In this document: one piece after another, positions 30,413 to 40,020 of the stretch
Numbering within the stretch: position 1 is the stretch's first letter
How the letters are laid out: each line of letters opens with the position of its first letter
Assembly (NCBI RefSeq): GCF_900187425.1
Contig: NZ_FYDJ01000002.1
Coordinates: 62,001 to 126,000 of the forward strand
DNA: 64,000 bases
Direction: 5' to 3'
Origin: Pseudomonas sp. Irchel s3h14
GTDB lineage: Bacteria; Pseudomonadota; Gammaproteobacteria; Pseudomonadales; Pseudomonadaceae
Made by a program: the position numbers and the translations under genes
The notes under the pieces: generated by a model
Databases searched by the model: none
The model's input: only the letters and a program-made list of their open reading frames with translations
Told to the model about the DNA's origin: nothing

Positions 30413-30439
30413 GGCACTCTCCAGCTTCAATACATGCAA

Positions 30440-30892
30440 TTAAGTTCTGTAAGCCAGCCACGCAAATACCGCTCGACGACAACGTCAACCATTTCGTATT
30501 TTTGAACGAGACCAGATCATTACGTGAAGCAACCACTTCACACGAGACAAAACTAAATCGTAAAAGCAGGCACTTCAAACCCGAAGAAATTCAATTAATT
30601 TCAATACAATCAAATTTGAAAATAATAAAACTTTATATTGCCGACTTAAATAATCGCACTTGGACAAACAAAATCATCGAGGCCATCAACAAACAGGCAG
30701 CGTTGTGACTCATGCGCAACGCCGAAGTTTTCGACTGCAAAAAAAGCACTGTATAAAGGAAGAAATCAGCGACAGAAAACAGTATTAATTCGTCGTGGCG
30801 AGAGTCATAAATCCCACAACGGCTGGTGAAATAAATGACGCATCAACGCCAAAGTGAAAGTGCCAAATCAGCAGACGGGAATGTATCAAGTG
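30440..30892. other. AT-rich gap upstream of the toxin gene
   Basis: About 450 bp lie between the toxin start and the cobJ terminator. Sequence is visibly AT-richer than the flanking genes, especially about 30580-30680. The 68-codon open frame at 30502-30708 starts with TTG, lacks a ribosome site and is Lys/Asn/Ile-rich as expected of AT-rich noncoding DNA. It presumably holds the toxin promoter, but I found no well-spaced -35/-10 pair. Such flanks are consistent with acquired DNA. Confidence 0.6.
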
Positions 30893-30914
30893 AAAAACGG
30901 CCCACGCGGGGCCG
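30893..30914 (-). terminator. terminator after cobJ
   Basis: On the minus strand CGGCCC and GGGCCG pair around CGCGT and are followed by TTTTT. It closes the leftward cobG-cobH-cobI-cobJ operon eight bases after the cobJ stop. Confidence 0.8.
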
Positions 30915-30921
30915 CTGTGGT

Positions 30922-32625
30922 TCAGGAGGCAGGCTTGATACCGTACCAACGCGGCGTATACACCCACTCACCACCCTCGGCACGAGGAAATGCACAGGTG
31001 GTGGACGAGCCGATCAACACCATGGTGCGCATGTCCACTTGATCCGGGGTCAACTGCCCCAGCGTAGTCACGCGCAAGGTCTGGCCCGGGCGACCAATGT
31101 CTCGTCCCAACACCACCGGCGTTTCTACGGTGCGGTGTTGCGCGACAATCTCCAGTGCCCGACCCAACTGCCAAGGACGCGACCGCGAGATCGGGTTGTA
31201 GAACGCCAACGCCAGATCGGCTTCGGCGGCCAGGTCCAGGCGCTTCTCGATGATCGCCCAAGGCTTGAGGTTGTCCGACAGCGACATCACGCAGAAGTCA
31301 TGCCCCAACGGCGCACCGGCCTGCGCAGCGGTCGCCAGCGACGCGGAGACACCCGGCAGGATTTCCAGATCGACGCTGTGCCAGCTCGGCTCACTCGACT
31401 CATGCAACGCTTCAAGTACCGCCGCCGCCATAGCGAACACACCGGGGTCACCGGACGACACCACAATCACCGAACGGCCTTGCGCCGCCAGCTCGAAGGC
31501 GTGACGGGCACGCTGCATCTCTTCGCGGTTGTCAGTGCAATGCAGCACTTGGTCTTCGCGGAACGGCCCGGCCATGCGCACGTAGGTTTCGTAACCGAGT
31601 ACGTCGGTGGCCCTGGCCAGTTCGGCCTTGACCGCTGGCACCATCAGTTCGGCGGCGCCAGGACCCAGACCGATCACCGCCAAACGACCGCGTGCACGGC
31701 CGATCTGCGTAGCGTCCAGCGGCTGAGTGGCCACCGTGATGGCAATGCCGGTATCCGCTGACACGATGGTAGCGTTCGGCACGGTGTGGCGGGACAACTC
31801 GCTAACGCCGCCGCTGACCGACGCAAACCGCAGAGGTACACCCAGTTCAAGTGCCGCTTCGCGCAATGCCGTGCTGGCCATGTTCAGATCGCTCGCTAAC
31901 AGGCACGCCACCGATTGCACGGCGATTTTCGCCTGATGCAAGGCTGAGCGAATCGCGCCTGGCAGATCCGCGACCTCGGCGCTCACCGCCACCAACACAT
32001 TACGCGGGTAGATCATCAATTCATTGGCCGCAGGCGCACGCTCGGCATGGCCGACATGGATCGACAGCTGCGCTTGAGGATCTTGCGGCAACTGCGCTTG
32101 CGCCAGCCACGGCGCAGCCCCTTCGACGCGTACGCTTTGGCCGGCGAGCAAATCCGAGACGAAGCGCTTGCCCAGTTCCAGATCGCCGAGGGCGTAACCG
32201 CTGGGTGGATTGAGCAGGCAGGTGCCGAAGCGCAATTCACCGCTGGTGGTAATCGCCGCAGCAACCTCGAGACCGGCGGCAATCTCGCGCGCCATGACGT
32301 TCACCCCGCCGAGACCGCCAAGCAGCGGCACCACGGCGCTGCCGTCTTCAGCCACGGCCAGGACTGGCGGCTCGGCGCCTTTTTCCAGCAGAAGCGGGGC
32401 CAGCGTGCGGATCACGATGCCCGCAGCGCACAAGGCGATGATCGGCGTGTCCTGTTGATAGAACTCACGCAAGGTGGCGCCGAATTCGTGATAGACGCGG
32501 TCCGCGCCTTCCACCCGTTCGGCCAGGCCATGGATCAATGCGCCAGGGTACAGCTGCGCAATCTTGCGCGCGGTGGCGAGGCTGCCATTGCCCAGAATGA
32601 CAATCGCCGGAACTGGACGGGCCAT
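30922..32625 (-). CDS. cobJ: CbiG-CobJ fusion, precorrin-3B C17-methyltransferase
   Basis: Corrin-ring contraction enzyme. The 567-residue protein is a fusion. The N-terminal half is CbiG-like (IHGLAERVEGAD, GGLGGVNVMAREIA, and a CbiG C-terminal part around SACLLASDLN-type sequence). The C-terminal half, from about residue 310, is the CobJ methyltransferase (LAVIGLGPGAAELM, ILPGVSASLATAAQAGAPLG). Such fusions are usual in pseudomonads. The ATG at 32625 overlaps the cobI stop as ATGA and is preferred over one 12 bases upstream. Last gene of the leftward operon. Confidence 0.93.
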   Translation of the reverse strand: MARPVPAIVILGNGSLATARKIAQLYPGALIHGLAERVEGADRVYHEFGATLREFYQQDTPIIALCAAGIVIRTLAPLLLEKGAEPPVLAVAEDGSAVVPLLGGLGGVNVMAREIAAGLEVAAAITTSGELRFGTCLLNPPSGYALGDLELGKRFVSDLLAGQSVRVEGAAPWLAQAQLPQDPQAQLSIHVGHAERAPAANELMIYPRNVLVAVSAEVADLPGAIRSALHQAKIAVQSVACLLASDLNMASTALREAALELGVPLRFASVSGGVSELSRHTVPNATIVSADTGIAITVATQPLDATQIGRARGRLAVIGLGPGAAELMVPAVKAELARATDVLGYETYVRMAGPFREDQVLHCTDNREEMQRARHAFELAAQGRSVIVVSSGDPGVFAMAAAVLEALHESSEPSWHSVDLEILPGVSASLATAAQAGAPLGHDFCVMSLSDNLKPWAIIEKRLDLAAEADLALAFYNPISRSRPWQLGRALEIVAQHRTVETPVVLGRDIGRPGQTLRVTTLGQLTPDQVDMRTMVLIGSSTTCAFPRAEGGEWVYTPRWYGIKPAS

Positions 32626-33359
32626 CAGCCTTGCCACCTTTCACCGGGCACAATGATCAGCGAGAAGTACGGCGAGGACATCGGCTCGACCTGATCCAGC
32701 GGAACGATTTTCTGGTTGGCCATGGTCGCGCGTTCAACGTACAGCGCACGTTCCGCCAGCCCGAGTTCTTCGAGTACCTGACGGACCTTGGGGAAGTTGC
32801 GCCCCAGTTTCATGATCACCGCGGCATCGGCATCGGCCAGACGACGCTTGAGATCCTCGGCGGGCAATACACCCGACAGGACCGACAAACTCTGATTGCG
32901 ATACACCAGCGGCGCGCCCAGTACCGAGGCACCGCCGAGCATCGAGCAGACACCCGGCACAACTTCGGCTTCATAACGCTCAGCCAGACGATCATGCAGG
33001 TACATGTAGGAGCCGTAGAAGAACGGATCGCCTTCGCAGATCACCGCCACGTCACGGCCAGCGTCCAGGTGCGCGGCGAGTGCTTCGCCGGCCGCATCGT
33101 AGAAATCGCTGATCACTTGTTCGTACGACAGCGGCGCTGGCAACGCTTCTGTGGTCACCGGATACACCAGCGGCAGCAGCGTTTGCGCGTCCTGCAAATG
33201 CGCCTCGATGATGCCGAATGCGTTGCCTTTTTTGCCCTTGGCGACGAAGTACGCCACCACCGGCGATTCGCGCAGCAGGCGCAGGGCTTTGACGGTAATC
33301 AGTTCCGGATCACCAGGGCCGACGCCCAAGCCGATCAAACGTCCAGGTTGCTGCATCAT
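32625..33359 (-). CDS. cobI: precorrin-2 C20-methyltransferase
   Basis: Transfers a methyl group from S-adenosylmethionine to C20 of precorrin-2, the entry to the corrin branch. The 244 residues have the tetrapyrrole methyltransferase start ([20 protein letters not shown]), the [19 protein letters not shown] loop and [19 protein letters not shown]. Translationally coupled to cobH upstream and cobJ downstream by four-base overlaps. Confidence 0.95.
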   Translation of the reverse strand: MMQQPGRLIGLGVGPGDPELITVKALRLLRESPVVAYFVAKGKKGNAFGIIEAHLQDAQTLLPLVYPVTTEALPAPLSYEQVISDFYDAAGEALAAHLDAGRDVAVICEGDPFFYGSYMYLHDRLAERYEAEVVPGVCSMLGGASVLGAPLVYRNQSLSVLSGVLPAEDLKRRLADADAAVIMKLGRNFPKVRQVLEELGLAERALYVERATMANQKIVPLDQVEPMSSPYFSLIIVPGERWQG

Positions 33360-33982
33360 TCGATCTCCGTAGCGAGGGCATTGACGGCGGCGGCGGCCAT
33401 GGCACTACCGCCCAGCCGACCTTGCATGATGACGAAAGGCACGCCACGGCTGTCCGCCGCGAGCGCTGCCTTGGATTCGGCTGCGCCGACGAAGCCCACC
33501 GGGAAGCCGAGGATCAGTGCCGGTTTCGGCGCGCCAGCGTCGAGCATTTCCAGCAGATAAAACAGCGCGGTCGGTGCGTTGCCGATCACCACCACGCTGC
33601 CTTCCAGGTGCGGGCGCCACAGTTCCAGCGCGGCGGCGGAGCGGGTGTTGCCCAGTTCGCGGGCAAGCTCCGGAACGCTTTCATCGCGCAGGGTGCAGAT
33701 GACTTCGTTGTTCGCAGGCAAACGCGTGCGGGTCACACCTTCACTGACCATCCGCGCATCACACAGGATCGGTGCACCGGCGGCCAGCGCATCACGCCCG
33801 GCCTTGCCCGCGCCTTCGGAAAATTGCAGGCCGTCGATGGCGTCGACCATGCCGCAGGCGTGGATCACACGGACCGCGAGTTTCTCCAGATCGGCCGGAA
33901 TACGCTCGAGATTGGCCTCGGAACGAATGATCGCGAAGGAGTTGCGATAGATCTCCTGACCGTCGCGGATGTAATCAAGCAT
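33356..33982 (-). CDS. cobH: precorrin-8X methylmutase
   Basis: Moves the C11 methyl to C12 to give hydrogenobyrinate. The 208-residue product starts [20 protein letters not shown] and has the catalytic His41 in [10 protein letters not shown], plus DARMVSEGV and the C-terminal [13 protein letters not shown]. The ATG at 33982 is chosen because the frame upstream to 34429 is only a shadow of cobG. It overlaps the cobG end by eight bases and the cobI start by four. Confidence 0.95.
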   Translation of the reverse strand: MLDYIRDGQEIYRNSFAIIRSEANLERIPADLEKLAVRVIHACGMVDAIDGLQFSEGAGKAGRDALAAGAPILCDARMVSEGVTRTRLPANNEVICTLRDESVPELARELGNTRSAAALELWRPHLEGSVVVIGNAPTALFYLLEMLDAGAPKPALILGFPVGFVGAAESKAALAADSRGVPFVIMQGRLGGSAMAAAAVNALATEIE

Positions 33983-35282
33983 CAAGGGGGCTCCGTGAGC
34001 GGGCGTCGAGCAAGGCTGCGACCGCTTCAATAGTAAGGTTGTGTGCGTGCAGCGCGCCGAAACCCGGATGCGCTGCATCGCGAAAATAGAGGTCGTAGTG
34101 ACCGGGAGAAACCGCCAGCAACGTGACCGGTGCAATGTGCGCGGCCGCGCAGGAACGTGAGCAACCGGACAGATGCACGTTCTGTGTCTGGCCCTGGTGT
34201 TGCAACAGCGCGGCCAGTTGCCGGGCATCGCCCTTGGTGTCGGCCAGGCCTTTGCCGCAACCCGTCGAGCCGGTGCAGGCGACCAGGTGCGCCAAGGCAT
34301 CGTCGGCCGAGCAACGCAGGCCCAGTTGTTCAAGGTTGTGGATAACTTGCGGCGCATCGTCGACATGGGCACCGGGTAACAACAGGCTTTGCCAAGGTGT
34401 GAAGCGCAGGCTGCCGTCGCCGTGGTCACGAGCCAGTTGTGCAGCGCCTCTGAGCATCGCGGGATTGAGACGGCCCAGCGGCGGCACCGCGCCTATATAG
34501 ACATGCTCGGCGTCGCGTTGTGGATGAGCGCCGATGTGCAAGACACTCGGACTTACTTTGCGCTGCCAACCCGTGATGGGCATCAGCGGCACACGCTCGG
34601 CCAGACGGGAGAGTAATTCGTCTAGCGAGCATTCAGCGAGCAAATGCCGCATGCGCGTTTGATCGGGACGCGCCAGATCAAGAAACAACTCAAGCACCGC
34701 GACCACCAGCGCATGGCCCTGATCCAGTGACACCGCGCCCGCAGGCGGGTCCACAGGGCAACCCGCCAGACCGAATGCAAAAACCAGCTCGCCGTCTCGC
34801 TCAGTGGCGGACAACCACAGGTCATGGGGATGTTCGAGCATCGCCAAGCCTTCGCCGCCATCCAGTTGCACGGCAAACTTGGCACTGAGGTCGTGGAAGC
34901 GTTCATGACTTTGCAAGGTGGCGAGGATCTGTTCAGCCAACAGACGCGTGTCGAACAGCATCTGCTGATCGATCCCGGCGCTGGGGCTGAGCATCAGATT
35001 GCGCACATCGTCGCCAGCAGCAGTGCTTGGGCCCAACCCTGCTGCCATCAGGCCGTCGATCAAGGCGTCATGTTCACTACCGATCCCGCGAATCTGCAGA
35101 TTGGCGCGGTTGGTCGCCTCGATCACGCCGCCGGCGAACCTTTCGGCAGCACTGGCCACTGCGTCGGCCTGAGCCGCACTGATCGAACCGCCATTCAGTT
35201 TGATCCGGCAGATACCGCCGTCCAGCGCCTGGACGATACGCAGCAACCCCGGGCAGGCCGAGGGGCGTAAGGCTGAGGACAT
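33975..35282 (-). CDS. cobG: precorrin-3B synthase
   Basis: Oxygen-dependent, iron-sulfur and siroheme-type enzyme that hydroxylates precorrin-3A, the signature step of aerobic cobalamin synthesis. About 435 residues with nitrite/sulfite-reductase ferredoxin-like halves. The cluster motif is VACTGSTGCGKG followed by LSGCSRSCA. A TTG 15 bases upstream of the ATG is an alternative start; neither has a clear ribosome site. First gene of the leftward cob operon. Its presence says the organism uses the aerobic route. Confidence 0.92.
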   Translation of the reverse strand: MSSALRPSACPGLLRIVQALDGGICRIKLNGGSISAAQADAVASAAERFAGGVIEATNRANLQIRGIGSEHDALIDGLMAAGLGPSTAAGDDVRNLMLSPSAGIDQQMLFDTRLLAEQILATLQSHERFHDLSAKFAVQLDGGEGLAMLEHPHDLWLSATERDGELVFAFGLAGCPVDPPAGAVSLDQGHALVVAVLELFLDLARPDQTRMRHLLAECSLDELLSRLAERVPLMPITGWQRKVSPSVLHIGAHPQRDAEHVYIGAVPPLGRLNPAMLRGAAQLARDHGDGSLRFTPWQSLLLPGAHVDDAPQVIHNLEQLGLRCSADDALAHLVACTGSTGCGKGLADTKGDARQLAALLQHQGQTQNVHLSGCSRSCAAAHIAPVTLLAVSPGHYDLYFRDAAHPGFGALHAHNLTIEAVAALLDARSRSPLDA

Positions 35283-35437
35283 CGGGCGTTTGTTCAATGA
35301 GTGACCGGCTGACTGGATGCACGTGAAGGGCGAAGGGCCGCCATTATGCCTGCTTTGCCCGAGTGCATGAAAAGTCTGCCGGTCGGAAACGCTGCCGAAG
35401 TATCAATCAAGCAAAAGAATGCTTCGGCCTGCGTGGA

Positions 35438-36091
35438 TTAGAGCTCGTACTCGCTGAACTCGAGCGCAAGGGCTCGAGTCGCTTCTTCCACGCTTTGTCG
35501 AATGGCGTCCATGTCTCGACGCTTGATCTCCAACCGCCGAATCCGGATATCCAATTGGGACAGACTCTGGTCTATCGTCCAGAACAGATAGGGTGTAGTG
35601 ATGCCCGACTTGATCAACCTGACATGACTGACCACCATTTCCAGATCTCCGTTGGGCTTATAACTGACCGGTACGATGTTGAATCCGCCTATTTTCCCAC
35701 TTAAGCCCGCAATCTTTGCCAGCAACTTGGCGTCACTCTCCAGCTTTCCAAGTACTGCTCCAACCTGAGCTATTTGAGCGCTCGATAGGTAGGGACGTGC
35801 CACGTTCAACCAGGCCTGTTTCAAACTGCCCGAAAACTGCGGCTTGATGTACTCGACAGGCTCGGCAAGCGTCCAGTCCATTGACCAGAACATACCGGCG
35901 TAATGATCGAACCAAGGCCCCGGCTGCGTCTCGCTCTTTGCGACTTTATTCGCGCCATGCTGGGCCAGATGAATGCAATTTTTGACAAAGCTATTGTCGG
36001 CGATCGTCTGGCCGGCAATGCCGGTCAGCAGCACATTATTCATCATCAGCGCATCATGCTCGATGACGCCTTTAGCTAACACGTTATCCAT
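35438..36091 (-). CDS. unrecognised small-protein family member inside the cob region
   Basis: A 217-residue relative of the proteins at 20791-22389. Shared features are WFDHYAGMFWSMDW (WFDYYKNKLKFLGW in the decayed copy), the VPVSYKPNGDLE segment (IPYALKSPGKVE there), YLFWTIDQ and the terminal EYEL. Function unknown. It lies alone between the divergent cobG and cobL genes, in DNA that is AT-rich at its 5-prime end, so it looks inserted into the cob control region. The ATG at 36091 has GAAAG eight bases upstream; other in-frame starts at 36106 and 36133 are less well placed. Reads leftward toward cobG. Confidence 0.75.
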   Translation of the reverse strand: MDNVLAKGVIEHDALMMNNVLLTGIAGQTIADNSFVKNCIHLAQHGANKVAKSETQPGPWFDHYAGMFWSMDWTLAEPVEYIKPQFSGSLKQAWLNVARPYLSSAQIAQVGAVLGKLESDAKLLAKIAGLSGKIGGFNIVPVSYKPNGDLEMVVSHVRLIKSGITTPYLFWTIDQSLSQLDIRIRRLEIKRRDMDAIRQSVEEATRALALEFSEYEL

Positions 36092-36340
36092 ATAAGTTTC
36101 TTTCATCCTTGATAGTGTCGCAGCCAACATCAACTATTGGCCGCTTACTTATTACATATAAAATCGTGCAACCAAAACACAAACCAAACTACCAAAACCT
36201 CCCGTTCAAAAAACAATTTTTCCTCAACATTAAGTGTCTGCAACTCGGAGTTCTCCTGTCTCGGGCATAGATCCGCGTCAGATGACAGAAGCCGCGCTAT
36301 CATGCCGCCTTTGAACATGAACATTGGGTTGAGGAACAAC

Positions 36341-37552
36341 ATGGCCTCCTGGCTGACAGTAGTGGGAATCGGTGAAGACGGCTTCAAGGGCCTGGGCAAA
36401 AACGCCCGGCACGCTCTGCTGCGCGCTTCGCGGATCATTGGCGGTCAGCGGCAACTGGATTTGCTGCCGGTGTGCATCCGTGGCGAGCGGCAGTTGTGGC
36501 CCAGCCCTTTCTCCCTTGAGCCGGTTTTAGCGCTGCGCGGCGAACCGGTCTGCGTACTGGCCAGCGGCGATCCGATGTTCTTCGGTGTAGGCGCCAGCCT
36601 TGCCCGAAAACTGCCCAACGATGAAATGCTGATACTGCCGGCGCCCTCCTCCTGCTCGCTGGCGGCAGCGCGAATGGGCTGGCCGTTGCAGGATGTGGTG
36701 ACGCTTTCGGTGGTTGCTCGTCCCATCGCCGCACTCAATGCGCAGTTGTTCAGCGGTGTTCGCTTGCTGGTGTTGAGCAACGACGGTCAGAGCCCGGCCG
36801 CGATCGCGACGTTATTGCGTGAGCGCGGTTTCGGTGCGAGTCGCCTCACCGTGCTGGAGCATCTGGGCGGTGCAGCCGAACGACGCATCGAAGGTGTCGC
36901 CAATGACTGGAACAATCCTGTGTTCGCCGATCTGAACCTGATCGCCATCGAGTGCATCGCCGAACCCAATACGCCGCGCCTCTCCCGATTGGCCGGTCTG
37001 CCGGACTCAGCCTTCAAGCACGACGGCCAACTGACCAAACGCGACGTGCGCGCCATCACGCTCGCGCGTCTTGCCCCGATCCCCGGTGAGTTGATGTGGG
37101 ACGTCGGTGCCGGCAGCGGTTCGATCGGCATCGAGTGGATGCGCGCCCATCAGAGTTGCCGAACGCTGGCCATCGAAGCCGATGAAAGTCGGCAGTTGTT
37201 GATCGAGCACAACCGCGATGCACTCGGCGTGCCCGGCCTGCAATTGATTCGCGGCAGTGCGCCGCAAGCCTTGGCCGGACTGGAACGCCCGGATGCAATT
37301 TTCATCGGTGGTGGCGTCACACGCGAAGGCGTACTCGACACCTGCTGGGCACAACTCAAACCCGGCGGCCGACTGATCGCCAACGCCGTCACGCTACAAA
37401 GTGAAATGACCTTGATGGCCTGGCGCGAGCAGCACGGCGGGGAACTGACGCGAATCCATATCGCTCAAGCCCAACCGCTGGGAGACTTCGATACCTGGCG
37501 TCAGGCGTTGCCGATTACCTTGCTGGAAGTGACGAAGCCTTTCAATGCGTGA
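36341..37552 (+). CDS. cobL: precorrin-6Y methyltransferase/decarboxylase (CbiE-CbiT)
   Basis: Bifunctional enzyme methylating C5 and C15 and decarboxylating the C12 acetate. The 403 residues comprise an N-terminal CbiE domain ([30 protein letters not shown]) and a C-terminal CbiT domain with SAM loop [16 protein letters not shown]. The ATG at 36341 has GAGGAAC upstream and gives the conserved start; the frame is open for 68 codons before it. TATCAT at 36298-36303 could be the -10 box. Heads the rightward cobL-cbiD-cobK operon. Confidence 0.94.
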   Translation: MASWLTVVGIGEDGFKGLGKNARHALLRASRIIGGQRQLDLLPVCIRGERQLWPSPFSLEPVLALRGEPVCVLASGDPMFFGVGASLARKLPNDEMLILPAPSSCSLAAARMGWPLQDVVTLSVVARPIAALNAQLFSGVRLLVLSNDGQSPAAIATLLRERGFGASRLTVLEHLGGAAERRIEGVANDWNNPVFADLNLIAIECIAEPNTPRLSRLAGLPDSAFKHDGQLTKRDVRAITLARLAPIPGELMWDVGAGSGSIGIEWMRAHQSCRTLAIEADESRQLLIEHNRDALGVPGLQLIRGSAPQALAGLERPDAIFIGGGVTREGVLDTCWAQLKPGGRLIANAVTLQSEMTLMAWREQHGGELTRIHIAQAQPLGDFDTWRQALPITLLEVTKPFNA

Positions 37553-38642
37553 CGAAACCGCCGAACAACCCGCACCGTTGCGCAGCGGCCTGACCACCGG
37601 CAGCTGCGCCACCGCCACCAGCCTTGCGGCGGCTCGACTGTTACTGAGCGGGATAGGCTCGGACGCCGTGGACATCGTCCTGCCCAAAGGCAAGCACGTG
37701 CAGATGCGTCTGGAGTTCTGTCGACTGACGGATGACGGCGCCGAGGCCGGGACGATCAAGGACGCGGGCGACGACCCCGACGTGACCCATGGCGCGCTGC
37801 TCTACTCCCACGTGCGACTGAACACGGCGCCGGGCATTCGCTTCAATGCCGGTCGTGGTGTCGGCACGGTGACCCGGCCGGGGCTGGTGTTGGGCGTCGG
37901 CGAACCCGCGATCAACCCGGTACCGCGCAAGATGATCACCGACCACTTGACCCTGCTGGCCGAAGAACTCGATTACCGCGGCGGTTTCGACGTCACGGTG
38001 AACGTCGAAGGCGGTGAAGCGCTGGCCTTGAAAACCATGAACCCGCGCCTGGGGATTCTTGGCGGTTTGTCGATTCTCGGCACCAGCGGCATCGTCCGGC
38101 CGTTTTCCTGTGCGGCCTACATCGCCTCGATCCATCAGGGCATCGACGTCGCAAAAACCAACGGCTACCTGCACATCGCCGCCTGCACCGGCAATGCCAG
38201 CGAAGACACCATGCGCCGGGTCTACGACCTGCCGGAAATCGCCCTGATCGAAATGGGCGACTTCGTCGGCGCCGTGCTCAAACATCTGCGCAAAGTGCCT
38301 GTGGATAAACTCAGCCTCTGCGGTGGTTTCGGCAAGATCAGCAAACTGGCGGCCAGGCACATGGATTTGCACAGCCGGCATTCGAGCATCGACCTGCCGC
38401 AACTGGCCGAGTGGGCGGCGGCGATTGGCGCCGATGAGGTATTGCAGCAAGGGATTCGCGAGGCCAACACCAGTCAGCAAGCCTTGGCGATGGCCAGTGC
38501 GGCGGGCATCGCCCTCGGTGATGCGGTGTGTCAGCACGCGCTGGACTTTGCCCGCAGCGTCGTGCCGGCGCAGGTTCAGGTCGAAGTATTTGCCATCGAT
38601 CGCCAGGGCGGGATTGTCGGCCATGCGGGAGCTTTTCAATGA
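37545..38642 (+). CDS. cbiD: cobalt-precorrin-5B C1-methyltransferase
   Basis: Methylates C1 of the corrin macrocycle. The 365 residues show [27 protein letters not shown] and [20 protein letters not shown] motifs of CbiD. CbiD is the anaerobic-route counterpart of CobF, yet it sits here with the aerobic enzyme CobG, the mixed set known from pseudomonads. It overlaps cobL by eight bases and cobK by four. Confidence 0.94.
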   Translation: MRDETAEQPAPLRSGLTTGSCATATSLAAARLLLSGIGSDAVDIVLPKGKHVQMRLEFCRLTDDGAEAGTIKDAGDDPDVTHGALLYSHVRLNTAPGIRFNAGRGVGTVTRPGLVLGVGEPAINPVPRKMITDHLTLLAEELDYRGGFDVTVNVEGGEALALKTMNPRLGILGGLSILGTSGIVRPFSCAAYIASIHQGIDVAKTNGYLHIAACTGNASEDTMRRVYDLPEIALIEMGDFVGAVLKHLRKVPVDKLSLCGGFGKISKLAARHMDLHSRHSSIDLPQLAEWAAAIGADEVLQQGIREANTSQQALAMASAAGIALGDAVCQHALDFARSVVPAQVQVEVFAIDRQGGIVGHAGAFQ

Positions 38643-39367
38643 AGCGCGTGTTGTTGCTGGGTGGCGTGACGGAAGCCTTGGCCATCGCTCGAACCCTCGG
38701 GCCAGAACACATCTATAGCCTGGCCGGCGTCGGTCGCGTGCCAACGGATTTGACCTGCCAGGTTCGCGTTGGCGGTTACGGCGGCGCTGAAGGTCTGGCG
38801 CAGTTCATTCAGGGTGAAGGGATCGACCTGTTGCTGGACGCCACCCATCCCTACGCCGCACAAATCAGCCAGAACGCCGCCACCGCTGCGCGGTTGAGCG
38901 GCATTGCCTGCTGGGCGTTAAGGCGCCCGGCCTGGCAACCACAGGCTGGGGATGACTGGCGAGATGTCAGCGATTGGGCCGAGTTGATCGAAGCGTTGGA
39001 ACCGTTCCGGCGGCCGCTGTTCACCCTTGGCCGTGAACCGTTGCAGCATCTGCACGAAATACCGTCAGAGCAATTCTGGACCCTGCGTGCCCTGGACGTT
39101 TACCCCGGCAACGAACGCTGCGAAGTCATCGGCGCGCGTGGACCGTTTCTGATCGAGGATGAACGTGAACTGTTTGAACGTCGGCAGATTGATGTGTTGA
39201 TCAGCAAGAACAGCGGCAGCACCGCGACCGAGCCGAAGCTGGAAGTGGCACGGGAGCGTGGGGTGCCGGTAATTGTTTTGCAGCGGCCGGTGTTGACGGA
39301 GGTTGATCGGGAGTTTGGGTCGGTGACAGAGGTGTTGGCAGCCCTGATAGCAGAAACCACCACATAA
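38639..39367 (+). CDS. cobK: precorrin-6A reductase
   Basis: NADPH-dependent reductase of precorrin-6A. The 242-residue product starts [20 protein letters not shown], the nucleotide-binding loop, and has [16 protein letters not shown] and the C-terminal [19 protein letters not shown]. The ATG at 38639 overlaps the cbiD stop as ATGA; upstream open frame inside cbiD is ignored. Last gene of the rightward cob operon. Confidence 0.94.
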   Translation: MKRVLLLGGVTEALAIARTLGPEHIYSLAGVGRVPTDLTCQVRVGGYGGAEGLAQFIQGEGIDLLLDATHPYAAQISQNAATAARLSGIACWALRRPAWQPQAGDDWRDVSDWAELIEALEPFRRPLFTLGREPLQHLHEIPSEQFWTLRALDVYPGNERCEVIGARGPFLIEDERELFERRQIDVLISKNSGSTATEPKLEVARERGVPVIVLQRPVLTEVDREFGSVTEVLAALIAETTT

Positions 39368-39369
39368 CC

Positions 39370-39502
39370 TGTAGCAGCTGGCGAAGCCTGCGTCCGGCTG
39401 CGCAGCAGTCGTAAAATCAAACGCCTCGGTTTTTCAGGTTAATCGTGGATGGAGGATTTACGACTGCTTCGCAGCCGGACGCAGGCTTCGCCAGCTGCTA
39501 CA
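39370..39502. repeat. 46-bp inverted repeat after cobK
   Basis: Arms at 39370-39415 and 39457-39502 are complementary at 45 of 46 positions (TGTAGCAGCTGGCGAAGCCT and its complement at the ends), with a 41-bp spacer. This is a REP-like doublet of a different arm family from the GTAGGAGC and GTTCCCACGC types. It could also terminate the cob operon. Confidence 0.9.
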
Positions 39503-39561
39503 AAAGAATGCGCAACGCCCTACATCTCTATCGGACCTCACACACAACATCATCCAAAACG

Positions 39562-39575
39562 ACCGACTAGTCGGT
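39562..39575. promoter_or_regulatory. 14-bp perfect palindrome upstream of the antidote gene
   Basis: ACCGACTAGTCGGT lies about 57 bp before the start of the antidote-like gene, where an operator for autorepression or a TetR-type regulator would be expected. The protein that binds it is not identified. Confidence 0.45.
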
Positions 39576-39631
39576 TCGCAATCCTCCCCTTATGGTTCTG
39601 AGCCCCTTAAACAAGCTGCTCTGAGACTACG

Positions 39632-39922
39632 ATGACCGAACAATTCACCCGTTTCGACGCAGCCGAGTTTCTAAAAACACCAGAAGAAATGGCCGCTTAC
39701 CTGGACGCCTGTTTTGAGGAAGATGCTGGCGACGGAGTGCTCATACGTGCAGCCCTTAACGACATAGCCCGAGCAAAGGGCATGACACAGATTGCCCGTG
39801 ATGCGGGGCTGGGTCGTGAAAGCCTGTACAAAGCACTGGGCAGCACTGGCAATCCGGAATTCACTACTATCATGAAGGTTATGAAAGCTTTGGGCCTGCG
39901 CTTGCACGCCAGCACTCTCTGA
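39632..39922 (+). CDS. putative addiction module antidote protein, apparently without its toxin
   Basis: A 96-residue helix-turn-helix protein of the HI1420 / HigA-like antidote type. The family pattern is clear: an N-terminal FDAAEFLKTPEEMAAYLDAC, then a Cro-like domain with KGMTQIARDAGLGRESLYKA and GNPEFTTIMKVMKALGLRL. Such antidotes normally follow a RelE/HigB-type toxin in the same operon. The 130 bp upstream hold only an inverted repeat and a palindrome, and DUF2946 follows, so no toxin partner is visible. Possibly a domesticated regulator. Confidence 0.82.
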   Translation: MTEQFTRFDAAEFLKTPEEMAAYLDACFEEDAGDGVLIRAALNDIARAKGMTQIARDAGLGRESLYKALGSTGNPEFTTIMKVMKALGLRLHASTL

Positions 39923-40020
39923 CTGCGCTGCGACACCACACCGCACGCCGCTTTTTTACTTATCGGCCCTGATCAGGCTAAATAGCCGCGCCTGATCGCC
40001 CACCCAACCGGATTTTTCCC

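Noticed and set aside
30502..30708. 68-codon frame in the AT-rich gap upstream of the toxin
   Set aside because: TTG start, no ribosome site, Lys/Asn/Ile-rich composition expected of AT-rich noncoding DNA.
35298..35437. Cobalamin riboswitch upstream of cobG
   Set aside because: No GCCACTG box or other conserved core was found in the leader, only a weak CATAAT promoter-like element.
20133..36091. Prophage or integrative element carrying the toxin region
   Set aside because: No integrase, transposase, tRNA attachment site or structural phage gene was seen; conserved genes (marC and the cob operon) are interleaved.
39370..39502. CRISPR array or tRNA-like structure after cobK
   Set aside because: There is a single inverted pair with no direct repeats or spacers, and the fold is a simple long hairpin.
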